A DNA stretch of 64,000 nucleotides from Adiantum capillus-veneris (lineage: Eukaryota; Streptophyta; Polypodiopsida; Polypodiales; Pteridaceae), in NCBI GenBank assembly GCA_014529385.2, contig CM043942.1:33895969-33959968 (forward strand), given 5' to 3'. The position numbers and the translations under genes were made by a program. The notes beneath the pieces were generated by a model. It did no database searches, was not told where the DNA came from, and was given only the letters and a program-made list of their open reading frames with translations. Positions 20,982 through 30,860 of this stretch are shown one piece after another. Numbering within the stretch: position 1 is the stretch's first letter; each line of letters opens with the position of its first letter.

Positions 20982-21379
20982 TCTAACAACTTTTAGGTGT
21001 AAACTCTTTAGGTGTACTTTGGCATTTCAAGCCCTAGTTCTACTCCTCTTTACCCCTTTAGAAAAAGCACTCAAGCTATTGTACTTGTGGCTCGAATACC
21101 ATTAATTGCAAGGAATAAAAGAGAGGGTCGTTCAACACCAAAACAGCACTGGCTCTTGTCAAGCTTCTAATAGCTCAATAGTGGTTAAGCTGTAGGCAAG
21201 CCCCGTAGGACTCCACTATTAAGACCATAGCTCTCGACGGTGATGCCCCATTAACTGTACAAAGGCAGGCGCACTACAAGGCTGAAAATCCCTATTCTAC
21301 TTACTCACATGCAATTAATAGTACTAACCATTTATATCCAGCTTGAGGACCTCCCTTCTTGGCAAGAAAAGAGAAACCT
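20982..21379 (-). other. Chromovirus 5' leader
   Basis: A ~400-bp untranslated leader between primer site and gag start. No ORF or distinct motif seen. Confidence 0.6.
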
Positions 21380-21395
21380 TGTGCTCTGATACCAA
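21380..21395 (-). other. Primer binding site of chromovirus (tRNA-Met type)
   Basis: The minus strand reads TTGGTATCAGAGCAC directly inside the 5' LTR. TGGTATCAGAGC is the complement of the plant initiator tRNA-Met 3' end and is the usual primer site for many plant LTR elements. Confidence 0.9.
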
Positions 21396-22558
21396 TGTAA
21401 CATTTAATGGCCTAGTAACTTGTGTGTAGCGGAAAATAGCATAAACATAGTGAGCATTTCATTAGATTAGATTCCTAATGAGAATAACAAGAGTTCTTGG
21501 GTGGAGAGAGAGACAAAAAAGTACAACACCTAGTTAATAGCATGAACAATACTTCAAAAGAGAGAGAAATTAAGCAATTGAAAACAGTTGAGGACCAGAT
21601 TTGCATGGAGCCGGTCCCCCCTCCAAAAGGATTTGTATTATGGTTTCTCCCATCAAGAGAAACATTTTACAATACAATTCATTGTGTTCCTTCAATACTA
21701 GCTAGCTAGTGCTATGAAGATGGAAACTTCAAGCACTAAGCACAACACTTATTAAACACAACATCAATTCCCTCACGGTCTCAAACCCAAGACCTCACAC
21801 ACCTTCGAAGATGGTGAGAGTTAGTGGGGTATGAGAGTAGATTGAGGAAGAAGGAGTATTCTTACGAGAAAGATATACATCTCCTCACATAATCACTCAT
21901 ATTAGCATATCTTAGCTTAGTAATTAGCATGGTCGAGGATATGAGCATGCATTGAAGCTTGGCTCTTGGTTGGATTTGCATCACAAAGCCAAGAGTTGTT
22001 GGTGTAGGCCTCCCTTCTCACAAGCTTGGAGTAGGTGGTAAGCTTTATTTAAAGCTTGAGAAGGAGAGATACTTCTTGATTCACACATTGATTGTGTGAG
22101 TGTGTAAGTGAATAATGCCTTGAGAAAATCGGCCCTCTCTCTCTCTCTTGGTCGACCCCCCTTGCTAATTGCTCGTGCTACATCCCTATTGGACTAAGCA
22201 GCATAAGTGATAGCCTTTTGACATGTGTCCCCCTTTCCCTTTTTGTGAGAGCTTTAGGTAATTACTTAATTTAACTAAACTCTCATTGGACCCCTTTGCC
22301 TCCTGGCCAATAGGAATCAGGCAAGCCATTGGGCTGCTGAATGCTCATTGGACCCCTTGGGAGATTGTCCAATAGTCTTCTAGAGAGCTTAATTCTTATT
22401 GGTTCTTTTATTAAGTGTTTTTAAAGTAATTAAACTAGATTTACTCTAGCTTAATTCTCATTGGTCCACCTCCAAGGCCATCCAATAGGAATTGAGTACA
22501 CCTTGTGGGTATCTAGGCTAGGACATGTGTCCCTCATTCCCTTTGTGTAAAGGGAGCT

Positions 22559-22592
<34 letters not shown>

Positions 22593-22970
22593 TTTCTCTT
22601 TCATCTCCTACTTCTAGGGACCACCCCCTCCTATGTAGGGATGGTTGAAGACTTTTAAGACACACACAAAGCATCCAATTTCCCTAGGCTTTTGACCTTT
22701 GGACACAACCTTTGAATTTTGGAACCTTAGCATTTTGGAAGTTTGAATGGGCTGAACCTTAGGGTCTTTCGAGCCCATTTTTGCACATAGCTCTTTTGAA
22801 GATGGCCCCCCCTTTGGATCCCTATTTTCCCTCCTTTGGATCCCTACTGTGGCCGGTCTGCTAACTTAACCAATATTCTAGCTTTTTCTCACTTGGCACT
22901 TCCCCATATTAAATGATCAATTTAACATGAGAAAATCATTTAGGAGAATTAGATATTGATTATTATGACA
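21396..22970 (-). repeat. 5' LTR of chromovirus (1575 bp)
   Basis: Element-orientation ends are TGTCATAATAATC and CCATTAAATGTTACA. Similarity to 11168-12853 is very high apart from small indels, a (TG)n stretch near 22559-22578 and the two length differences noted for the other LTR. Confidence 0.92.
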
Positions 22971-23033
22971 TGCCCCCTCTCCCTCTCTCTCAAACTATGT
23001 GGGTAGTAGCGTCAAATCGTGTCCTCCACAACT

Positions 23034-23092
<59 letters not shown>

Positions 23093-23137
23093 AGAGAAAG
23101 AGAGAAGGAAAGAGTTTGAGCTCTTGCAAGCGCGCGT

Positions 23138-23192
<55 letters not shown>

Positions 23193-23200
23193 TATGGACG
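22971..23200. repeat. Compound (CT)n/(CA)n microsatellites
   Basis: A CT tract (23036-23091) is followed by a purine-rich spacer and a CA tract (23139-23190). Both strands give long low-complexity reading frames; none is a gene. Confidence 0.9.
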
Positions 23201-23489
23201 CAAAGACTGTTCTTCTTCTTCTTCTTCACCAACTTGAGATAAGAGGTCTACATAACATGAGGGGAAAATAACAACATAAAAGAGAACTAATTCAATTGTC
23301 TAGTATGAACCGCTAGCGAGTGAGGTGAGTGGATAAGTGTACCATCACTTTGGTAGGTAGACCAACTTGGTGTAGTATAGTTGTAATATCACTGGTGAAG
23401 ATATGTATATCTACCAAGGTGTGCTAGTGATGATGATCGTCGGTGATAGTCATCCAAGAGTTGTACATGTTGAGATTGACATCTCAGCA
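23200..23489 (-). repeat. Putative 3' LTR start of copia family 2
   Basis: On the minus strand the RNase H fragment is followed by a polypurine tract, TTGAGGGGGAA, and then TGCTGAGATGTC, a plausible LTR start at 23489. The far end is unclear because of the microsatellites. This places the element's 3' end to the left. Confidence 0.55.
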
Positions 23490-23499
23490 TTCCCCCTCA

Positions 23500-24914
23500 A
23501 GATCAACGCCATCTCCCGTATGCCAAGCCGTAGCTTCTTCGCTCCAAGGGCCTTCATGAAGATATCTACAACCTGCTCATCCGTCACCTTGTACTCAAGA
23601 TCAATGTCATCGGCTAAGACCCTCTCTCTAATGAAGTGGGAGTGCACCTCAATGTGCTTTGTTTTGACATGAAACACTGGGTTTTGTGCCAATTGTATGT
23701 TGTTGAGGTTGTCATAATAGATGACAATTGGCCTCTGTACATGTACTCCAAAGTCATGAAATAGCAATCCCAACCATGCTACCTCACATGCCGCCACTAC
23801 AACACCCCTATATTCCACTTTTGTACTCAAAAGAGCAATCGTAGTTTATTTTTGTTGCTCCATGTGATAGCAACACTCTGAAGTGAAAACATGATTCCAC
23901 GGGTAAACCTGCAATCGTATGACCTACCAACCCAATCTGCATTTGTGTAACCATAGAGCTGCAACTCCATATCAGCCCTATAAAAGAGTGCATACTCCAA
24001 AGTAGCACTCACAAGCGCGACATGCGTCTCACTACATCCAAGTGTGGTATGTACTACGAGCCCAATATGCATTTGTGTAACCATAGAGCTGCAACTCCAC
24101 ATCAACCCTATAAAAGAGTGCATACTCCAAAGTAGCACTCACATAGTGCAACGTACGTCTCACTACATCTAAGTGTGGTTTCTTAAGAGACTGGATAAAT
24201 TGACTTACCAATCCAATAGTGTAGCTCAAGTCTGGACGTGAGATAGTCAAGTAGGTCAAGCTGCCCCAATAATCTTCTTGTACATGGTAGCGTTCTCAAG
24301 AACTTGACCTACATCATTCCGTAGCTTCAAATTCTGATCTAAGAGCATTACAATTGGCTTACAATCAGCCATACAATACTTTTTCAACATGTTCAAAGCA
24401 TATTGTCTTTGTGATAGCCATAACTTATGTGCAAATAATTTCAATGCCCAAGAAATACCGCAAGTCTCCCAAGTCCTTTATCTCAAAATCTTGCATAAGT
24501 AGAGCAGGTACGCCCTCTACTTCCTCATTATCACCTCCAACAATCAAGTAATCCACATAGATGAATATAACCACAATTCATGCCTCATTCTTCCACACAT
24601 ACAATGAATGATCTACATCAGACATCTCAAAGCCCAATGAAATGAGGAATGCCACAATCGTCTCATACCAAGTTCTTGCATGAGCCATACAATGCTTTTT
24701 TTAACTTGTAGACAAGGTCATGTAGCCTCACATTTGCATAACCTTGTGTCTCCTCTATATACGCAACCTCTTCCAAGTCTCCATTCATATCACATTCTTT
24801 ACATCCATTTGTTTCAACACCCATTTTAAAGCTGCAGCCACTGCAGTAAACACATGAATGGTAGCCATCTTGGCTATGGGGATGGATGTCTCCTCATAAT
24901 CAACCCATAAGTTT
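23500..24914 (-). pseudogene. Copia family 2 RT and RNase H (3' half of inverted element)
   Basis: From 24914 leftward: VDYEETSIPIAKMATIHV, WVLKQMDVKN (RT blocks after KGF), a degraded YGL..-type block, then CKPIVMLLDQNLKL and SRPDLSYTIGLVSQFIQS. RNase H follows with TKVEYRGVVVAACEVAWL, then NIQLAQNPVFHVKTKHIEV and VVDIFMKALG (23830-23520). It starts at the point where the plus-strand copia at 8531-9453 stops, and carries the remainder of that RT. A 130-bp tandem duplication (about 23925-24185) repeats the ELQLYGYTNA region. Stops and frameshifts throughout. Confidence 0.82.
23925..24185. repeat. 130-bp tandem duplication in copia family 2 RNase H region
   Basis: Two units offset by 130 bp (ATTTGTGTAACCATAGAGC at 23941 and 24071). 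They differ at several positions, so the duplication is not very recent. Confidence 0.85.
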
Positions 24915-26120
24915 GTGCATAATATGGTTGTCCTTGAGAACTTTTGCTTGCATAGTGGGCTGATTGTGAATGAATCCAAAACAACACTTATGCTTGTGAA
25001 AACCAACCATATGGAGAAGCCATACATTGTGTACAACAATGAGACAGTTGAAGTGTTTGAGAGCTTTAAGTACCTTGGCCTTGAGGTTCCGGCCAATCAC
25101 AAATGGTGTGATTGTGTTGTAGGTAATTTGGAAGCCAAGAAGAGAGCGTACTATGCATTTGAGAACATGTGTAATGCAAAAAATATTAAATGTTGGATTT
25201 GCAAGAAGTACCTTTTTGACACATTGGTGACATCGGTTCTTCTTTATGGAGTTAAAGTGTGGGGTGGGAGCATCTCACAATCTACTTGGAAAGAGGTTGA
25301 GAATGTCCAAAAGAATTTTCTTACAAAATTTCTCCAAGTTAAGACACAAACACCATATTTGCTCCTACTTCTTGAGTCAGAATCTCTTTCAATTGAGGTT
25401 ATGGGCATTGAAAGGGTTGGGGAGTATATGGTAAAGATGCGTCAAAACCTCTCACATCAACTTCCTACAATTGCATGGGAAACAAGCAAAAAAATTCAAA
25501 AGATGCATAAAAGCAAGATTTTGAGCACGGGGTGGATGCAAGATATAAAGAAGTGGTTTGGGAGATGGGATGCATTGCACTTGCTACATGATGCCCCAAT
25601 AGACTCCCAAGTGAATGAAGCTCTTTTACAATGCCAATGTACTATGTCTTGGGAAGAATCTCATGGACCACGCTTCATACATTACACCAGCCATATTGCC
25701 CCCAACTACTAAACCATGTTCTTTGTTGAAAGAGGATACCATACTCACCCTTATCTGCTTGAGCCTATCCCCTTGTTAGCGCTACACACTATCGTAGCAA
25801 TTTGGCTTAGCTCCCACTCATTTTCATGTGAGACAGGGGCAATGGAGAAGGGTTAAATTGATTGTGCACATTACGTTCACTGCAAGTTCGAGGATCTGAG
25901 TACCACACACTACTAGAGTTCTCAGCTTTTGGTCACATCCGAACTTGCTTTCCTCACATTTTTAGCCATGACTTATACACACTTTCCTCTCCCACCCACA
26001 GTGTGGGCTTTCCATTGCAATTCTCATCACCACAATTTTGGAGTGTTGAGAATCACTCATCAGCCACACACATACTACATCACATGTAAGTTTGGTCCCA
26101 TAGGCCATATTTGACCTCCA
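24915..26120 (+). pseudogene. LINE reverse transcriptase, C-terminal part
   Basis: The open frame to 25712 begins HNMVVLENFCLHSGLIVN, then ESKTTLMLVKT and ESFKYLGLEVPANHKW, the RT palm/thumb blocks that follow YADD in L1-type elements. Next come FDTLVTSVLLYGVKVWG and further C-terminal sequence. Beyond the stop, weakly readable segments (HSFSCETG; EYHTLLEFSAFGHIR) look like the terminal zinc-ribbon region, to about 26100. AATAAA-like ATAATAAAATC follows at 26127-26137, then a TC tract, a plausible 3' end. It starts at the residue where the minus-strand LINE at 9454 ends. Confidence 0.82.
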
Positions 26121-26140
26121 AGGATGATAATAAAATCAAT

Positions 26141-26189
<49 letters not shown>

Positions 26190-26237
26190 CCCCCCCCTAC
26201 GATGTTAAAACTCTCTTCTTCTTTTTCTTCTTCTCCT

Positions 26238-26278
<41 letters not shown>

Positions 26279-26672
26279 TAAAAAACTTAAGGAATTGTTA
26301 TTGGAAGCATATCATACTCTTCTCAAAAAACTTATGGATTTGTAATTGGAATCATGTCATACATATCATCTCTACAAAAAAGTACATGTAGTTACAATAC
26401 TCTAATAAATCTTCTTCATTCAAGATATGCTCAATTGAAAGGCCTTGATACGAAGAAATATTCAAGACTTCCATGTCAAAAAGCAACGTCTTTTGAATCA
26501 GGATCGGGTTCTACAACACGAATTCAAGAGCCCTCTACCCTAAGAAAGTTGTAGGCTTTGTGCCTTTCTTATTGAAATCATCATATGGATATCCAAGTTC
26601 TAGTGGTAATATAATTCTATGCACACCACCTGAGTTCATGAGTCCAAAGCCAAATTCTTAAATAGCACTTCT
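26121..26672 (+). other. LINE 3' end, TC tracts and anonymous sequence
   Basis: TC repeats at 26144-26187 and 26240-26277, separated by a short C run and CTT-rich sequence. From 26278 to 26672 I see no gene. Confidence 0.6.
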
Positions 26673-28022
26673 CATTTCCCTCCAATGAACAACACTTTGC
26701 TTTGTTCCGGGCCTAAATATACGACCATAATAGCCAATTGTGTAGATTACATCTCAACTTAACACAACACCCAATTTTGATTTTCCAACCGTAGGTCCTT
26801 GTGTTGTTTTCTAGACTCTATCAAAGTATATCAAGATACTTCATCTTTGGCTTTCCATAATTTTGCCCTCACATTGCTAGCGTGTCTACAAACTATAACA
26901 CTAGCGCTCTATAATATTGTGCAATATTTTGGCCAACTCTTACAACAAATGTGGTAGCAGATTCCCTTAACATGATGTCTATGATAAATGAATTGAGTTT
27001 CTCGATTCAATAATGAGTCCATCCTACTGGCAGGCTCTCCCCTTTATTTGTTTAATACTTAGATTCCTCCACAGAATCTTTGATCCCAAGTTAGTCAATC
27101 CGTTAGCTTCCAAAAGCAGAACATAGGATTCGAACTTAGCTCCTAATTGACTAGCACTCATTATACAGCTGGCTTAGACCAACCCACCTCCACGAAATCC
27201 GTGATTCTAGTCCCAATGTTAACATTAAAAAAAAGCACATTGCTCGTCAACTGCAGACCGCCCACTCGTGCTCTCACTTAGTCCGATTCTTCGCCCCTTG
27301 CTTCGCGTTTGGCACCACCTCTGCTTCCTTCTACAGTTGTAATCTCTGCCATTTCCCTCCAATGAACAACACTTTGCTTTGTTCCGGGCCTAAATATACG
27401 ACCATAATAGCCAATTGTGTAGATTACATCTCAACTTAACACAACACCCAATTTTGATTTTCCAACCCTAGGTCCTTGTGTTGTTTTCTAGACTCTATCA
27501 AAGTATATCAAGATACTTCATCTTTGGCTTTCCATAATTTTGCCCTCACATTGCTAGCGTGTCTACAAACTATAACACTAGCGCTCTATAATATTGTGCA
27601 ATATTTTGGCCAACTCTTACAACAAATGTGGTAGCAGATTCCCTTAACATGATGTCTATGATAAATGAATTGAGTTTCTCGATTCAATAATGAGTCCATC
27701 CTACTGGCAGGCTCTTCCCTTTATTTGTTTAATACTTAGATTCCTCCACAGAATCTTTGATCCCAAGTTAGTCAATCCGTTAGCTTCCAAAAGCAGAACA
27801 TAGGATTCGAACTTAGCTCCTAATTGACTAGCACTCATTATACAGCTGGCTTAGACCAACCCACCTCCACGAAATCCGTGATTCTAGTCCCAATGTTAAC
27901 ATTAAAAAAACGCACATTGCTCGTCAACTGCAGACCGCCCACCCGTGCTCTCACTTAGTTCCCTTCTTCGCCCCTTGCTTCGCGTTTGGCACCACCTCTG
28001 CTTCCTTCTACAGTTGTAATCT

Positions 28023-28026
<4 letters not shown>
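26673..28026. repeat. 677-bp tandem duplication
   Basis: Copy 1 is 26673-27349 and copy 2 is 27350-28026, both starting CATTTCCCTCCAATGAAC and ending GTTGTAATCTCTGC. I count only a handful of differences, so the copies are recent. No ORF of interest. The second copy runs directly into a 31-base C tract. Confidence 0.93.
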
Positions 28027-28070
<44 letters not shown>

Positions 28071-28094
28071 ACACACACATACACACACACACAC
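28026..28094 (+). repeat. Poly-C (31 bases) followed by (AC)n
   Basis: C tract 28026-28056, then AC repeat to 28094 with one interruption. It marks the right edge of the 677-bp duplication. Confidence 0.92.
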
Positions 28095-28185
28095 TCCTCC
28101 ATTCCTTTTTTCGTGCTTCGATGGTGACGCAGTATCATATTTTATTCGCCTCTATAATTTTTTTTTTGAAATTGGGTACCCCTAC

Positions 28186-29340
28186 TTGAATCATTAAGAG
28201 GGAAATCTCAGGTTGATCTTGCCTATTCCAAGATATGGGAAACAATCCACAAACGAGATCTAGAACGAGGGGTTTCCAATGAGTATGAAGCATTGACGGG
28301 TGCTTTAGAATGATTCAAGTGGAAGACTTGTGCCATAGATGATGGCTATTTACTCTACAAAGGTAGAGTGTGTGTCCCAAAAGATGAAGAGATTAGGGGA
28401 CATATACTCTGAGTTTCATGATAGTCCAATTGCGGGACACCCATGGGCCATGTGTAAACAAGACTTGTAGTCTTGTTAAGAGGCACTTTTATTGGTTTGG
28501 AATGCATAAGGGCGTCCTAGAATATGTGGTTAAATGTAATAAATGCCAGATCAATAAGGTTGAAAGACTTAAGATAAGAGGACTACTCCATCCATTAGAC
28601 ATTCCTTTAGGGCAATGGGAGAGTATCTCTGTGGATTTTTAATTGGTTTATCTAGAGCACAAAGGCGGCACAACTCTATCTGGGTAATAGTGGATAGATT
28701 AACTGAAATGGCTAGGTCTATTCCAACCAAATCTGAAGTTAAAACTCTTGAATTGTCTGGATTATTTGTAGAAAATCCTTATCGACTATATGGTTTACTA
28801 GCAGACATTGTGTCAGATAGAGACAGGAAGTTTAATAGCCATTTTTGGAGAGCAATTTTTAAAAGGTTGGATACTAAACTAAGCATGATCACAAATGAGC
28901 ATCCTCGAAAAAATGGTCAACCTGCAAGGTTACTCAAATCCTAGAAGATATGCTACGAACATATGTAAGTAAACCACAAACTAATTGGGAAGAGTAGTTA
29001 CCTATAGTAGAGTTTGCATATAATCGTGCCAAGCACTCTTTCATTGGATATAGTCCATTCATGTTAATGCATGGGTCTCAGCCTAGAGCTCCTTATCTAC
29101 TAGGATTACAAACGAAGAAAGTTCAGGCAGCTAAATACTTTCTAGAAGATATGAATGAAATGCTTAAACTTTCTAAAGACAATAGTAAAAGGGCTCAAGA
29201 TAGATAAAAAATATACATTGATTTGCAGAGAAGGCCTCTTACCTTTAAGGAAGGGGAGCAAGGTTTTTTCTTAAAGGCAAAACCCACAAAAGTGAGTGAT
29301 TGTTATATCAAAGATATCAAAAAAATTACAAGGTAAACCC
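28186..29340 (+). pseudogene. Ty3/gypsy integrase remnant
   Basis: Degraded pol: YLLYKGRVCVPKDEEIR-type linker (28345-28390), zinc-finger region KRHFYWFGMHKGVLEYVVKC..CQ (28470-28550), then a catalytic core with VSDRDRKFNSHFW (second Asp, about 28813-28850). Where GQTE is expected, the segment EHPRKNGQPARLL lacks the catalytic Glu. It continues LPIVEFAYNRAKHS (29000-29040) and SPFMLMHGSQPRAPYL (29050-29100). Stops and frameshifts throughout; no LTRs seen. Not obviously the same family as the chromovirus at 11168-22970. Confidence 0.8.
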
Positions 29341-29589
29341 TTCTCACAACGTGAGCTAGGGCATCCACAGTAACGTAGAGATACAACCAGGATCCAGAGG
29401 TGTTGGAGCCTCAAATAAGCTCTAGCTTGTCAGAACAGCTTCAATGGCCCAATGCCATTCGTTTGGGCCCTTTTTTTAAAAATCAAATGCGACGATCAAT
29501 TCCTTGCTTTCTTGCTTGATCTTCGAGAACATGGCACATGAGACACTATTCTCAAAGACCCGAAAATTTATGGCCTTGAAGATTTGCTT
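29341..29589. other. No gene seen
   Basis: Anonymous sequence between two retroelement remnants. Confidence 0.6.
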
Positions 29590-30405
29590 GAGTAGCAGAA
29601 TCTAACAATTTGCATGCAAATCAGTAACAATTGGTTTAATCCCCCTCCCTCCAAAGATCAGGCCGTTCTTGAAGGAACCAATCTTCCACGTCTTTTGAAC
29701 CCATTTGCACGTCTTCCCTACCATCCCACTAATAGCTGGGCAGGTCCTCGCTAGCCGTTTTGCAATAGGAACATATAGTAGATCCAATGCCACTGGCAAC
29801 AATCTTCACTGCTGATGGCAAGGCCCCCAAATCACCTTCCAAAGAAAGATCTTCATCATCATAGGTTATTGTAACTTCCAAATGTTATTTGCTATTGCCC
29901 TCCACCTAGCCTCCGGCCATTGCTTTCCCCAGAGCTTGTTGAGGGGATGGAACCAATCCGACGAGACCATGAGACATAGATATATGTTTTTGGTCTTTGG
30001 CTTGCAGGAGTGTCTGTCCTTGGGCCAACTCCAAGCCTTCCATTCGAACATCGACTCACACACCTAACATACAATATTTGTCCATCCCATCTAACACTCT
30101 GTTGACCAATAGTCTTTCAGTCCCGTTAAGGTGGAATTTGGTAGCGAGTTGTTCTGCATCTTTCGAACTGCTCTGCTGATGTTCTCCCAAAAATGGCCCA
30201 AGCGTTTGAGCCCTTTGTTGTTTATCTTTCTAGATGTTTCTCTCGAGAAGGGTTTAAAATGCAGGCTTCCCACTTTGGAGAGCCAACGAGACCAATGAGT
30301 AATGGAGTTTTGGAAGTACCTAATAGTCTCCCCATTCAAGCACCTAGTCTCCCCTGCCCCCTTTCTTATGGTGATACCTTTTGAGGTGAGATGTGAAGGT
30401 TTCAA
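29590..30405 (-). pseudogene. LINE C-terminal zf-RVT fragment
   Basis: The minus strand reads WGKQWPEARWRAIANNIWKL, a stop, then MKIFLWKVIWGA-like sequence near 29870-29835. This matches the zf-RVT domain found at the C-terminus of plant LINE polyproteins (FlWkvl..g.lp). A more N-terminal segment (HWSRWLSKVGSLHFKPFSRE) lies at 30300-30230. Dead, with stops. It ends about 200 bp before the kinase TATA box, so it may contribute promoter-flanking sequence. Confidence 0.55.
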
Positions 30406-30623
30406 ATGTAGTTACGACGGCAAAGGGAAGGTGGTATATTCTTTTGCACAAGGGAGGCTTGGAAGTTGGTGCTCGTGTCGCTTTAGAAGTGCCCATGATG
30501 TTGGGAAAGCTGCCGTCCTCCGCGAGTCCGTGGGCACCTGCTTTTCCTTGATGGAGAAGATGCAAGAGAATATTCGGAAAATGGTGCCGAAAAGACTGCC
30601 TGGCAAACGAGACTCGTGCTGTC

Positions 30624-30860
30624 TATAAAGACAGGAGCCTCTGCCGTTCCGCAACAAATTCCTCTTATCTTCTCAACTGCCAAGCTTAGCCCCTTCCCCT
30701 GCGAGCAAACCCTAACTACCCACCCCTAACGCTCGCACAACACCTAACGCTAACCCTAATCCTACCCTAAACGTAACGCCACCCTCCATCACTGCCAAGC
30801 TTGCCCTCCTCTCTGCGTCTTCCCTGTCCCTTTCTTCCCCTTCCTCGCCACGCCCTCCCC
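30624..30860 (+). promoter_or_regulatory. Kinase promoter and 5' UTR with telo-box-like repeats
   Basis: TATAAAG at 30624-30630 is a plausible TATA box. AAACCCTAA at 30707-30715 is the plant telo-box motif, and further CCCTAA-like units occur to 30771 (TAACCCTAATCC; TACCCTAAAC). Telo-boxes are known in 5' regions of plant growth and translation genes. The layout suggests a 5' UTR of ~200 bp; the start site is inferred. Confidence 0.5.

Larger units (their letters stand above)
11168..22970 (-). mobile_element. Ty3/gypsy chromovirus with nested/hybrid copia
   Basis: Long direct repeats at 11168-12853 and 21396-22970 bound minus-strand gag (20981 to 19440) and RNase H-integrase-chromodomain (14785 to 13209). 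The tRNA-Met-type primer site TGGTATCAGAGC lies next to the right (5') LTR. Flanking 5-mers TGCCA (11163-11167) and TGCCC (22971-22975) match at 4 of 5 positions and are probably the target duplication. The protease and RT expected between gag and RNase H are absent; a plus-strand copia copy (14786-19439) lies in their place. It cannot make a complete polyprotein. Confidence 0.9.

Noticed and set aside
22995-23271. Open frames of 60-90 codons on both strands through CT and CA tracts
   Set aside because: They translate dinucleotide repeats (SLSLSL, HTHTHT, RERERE). The same applies at 41852-42287, 48702-48995, 50190-50459 and 59250-59944.
26673-28026. The 677-bp repeats as a pair of LTRs
   Set aside because: They are directly adjacent with no interior, primer site or polypurine tract; tandem duplication explains them.
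30707-30771. Interstitial telomere
   Set aside because: CCCTAA-like units are few, irregular and interrupted. A telo-box cluster in a gene leader is the simpler reading.
30801-30860. Upstream extension of the kinase to 30801
   Set aside because: The first codon there is TTG, and the 20 added residues are Pro/Leu-rich leader translation. The ATG at 30861 directly precedes the kinase fold.
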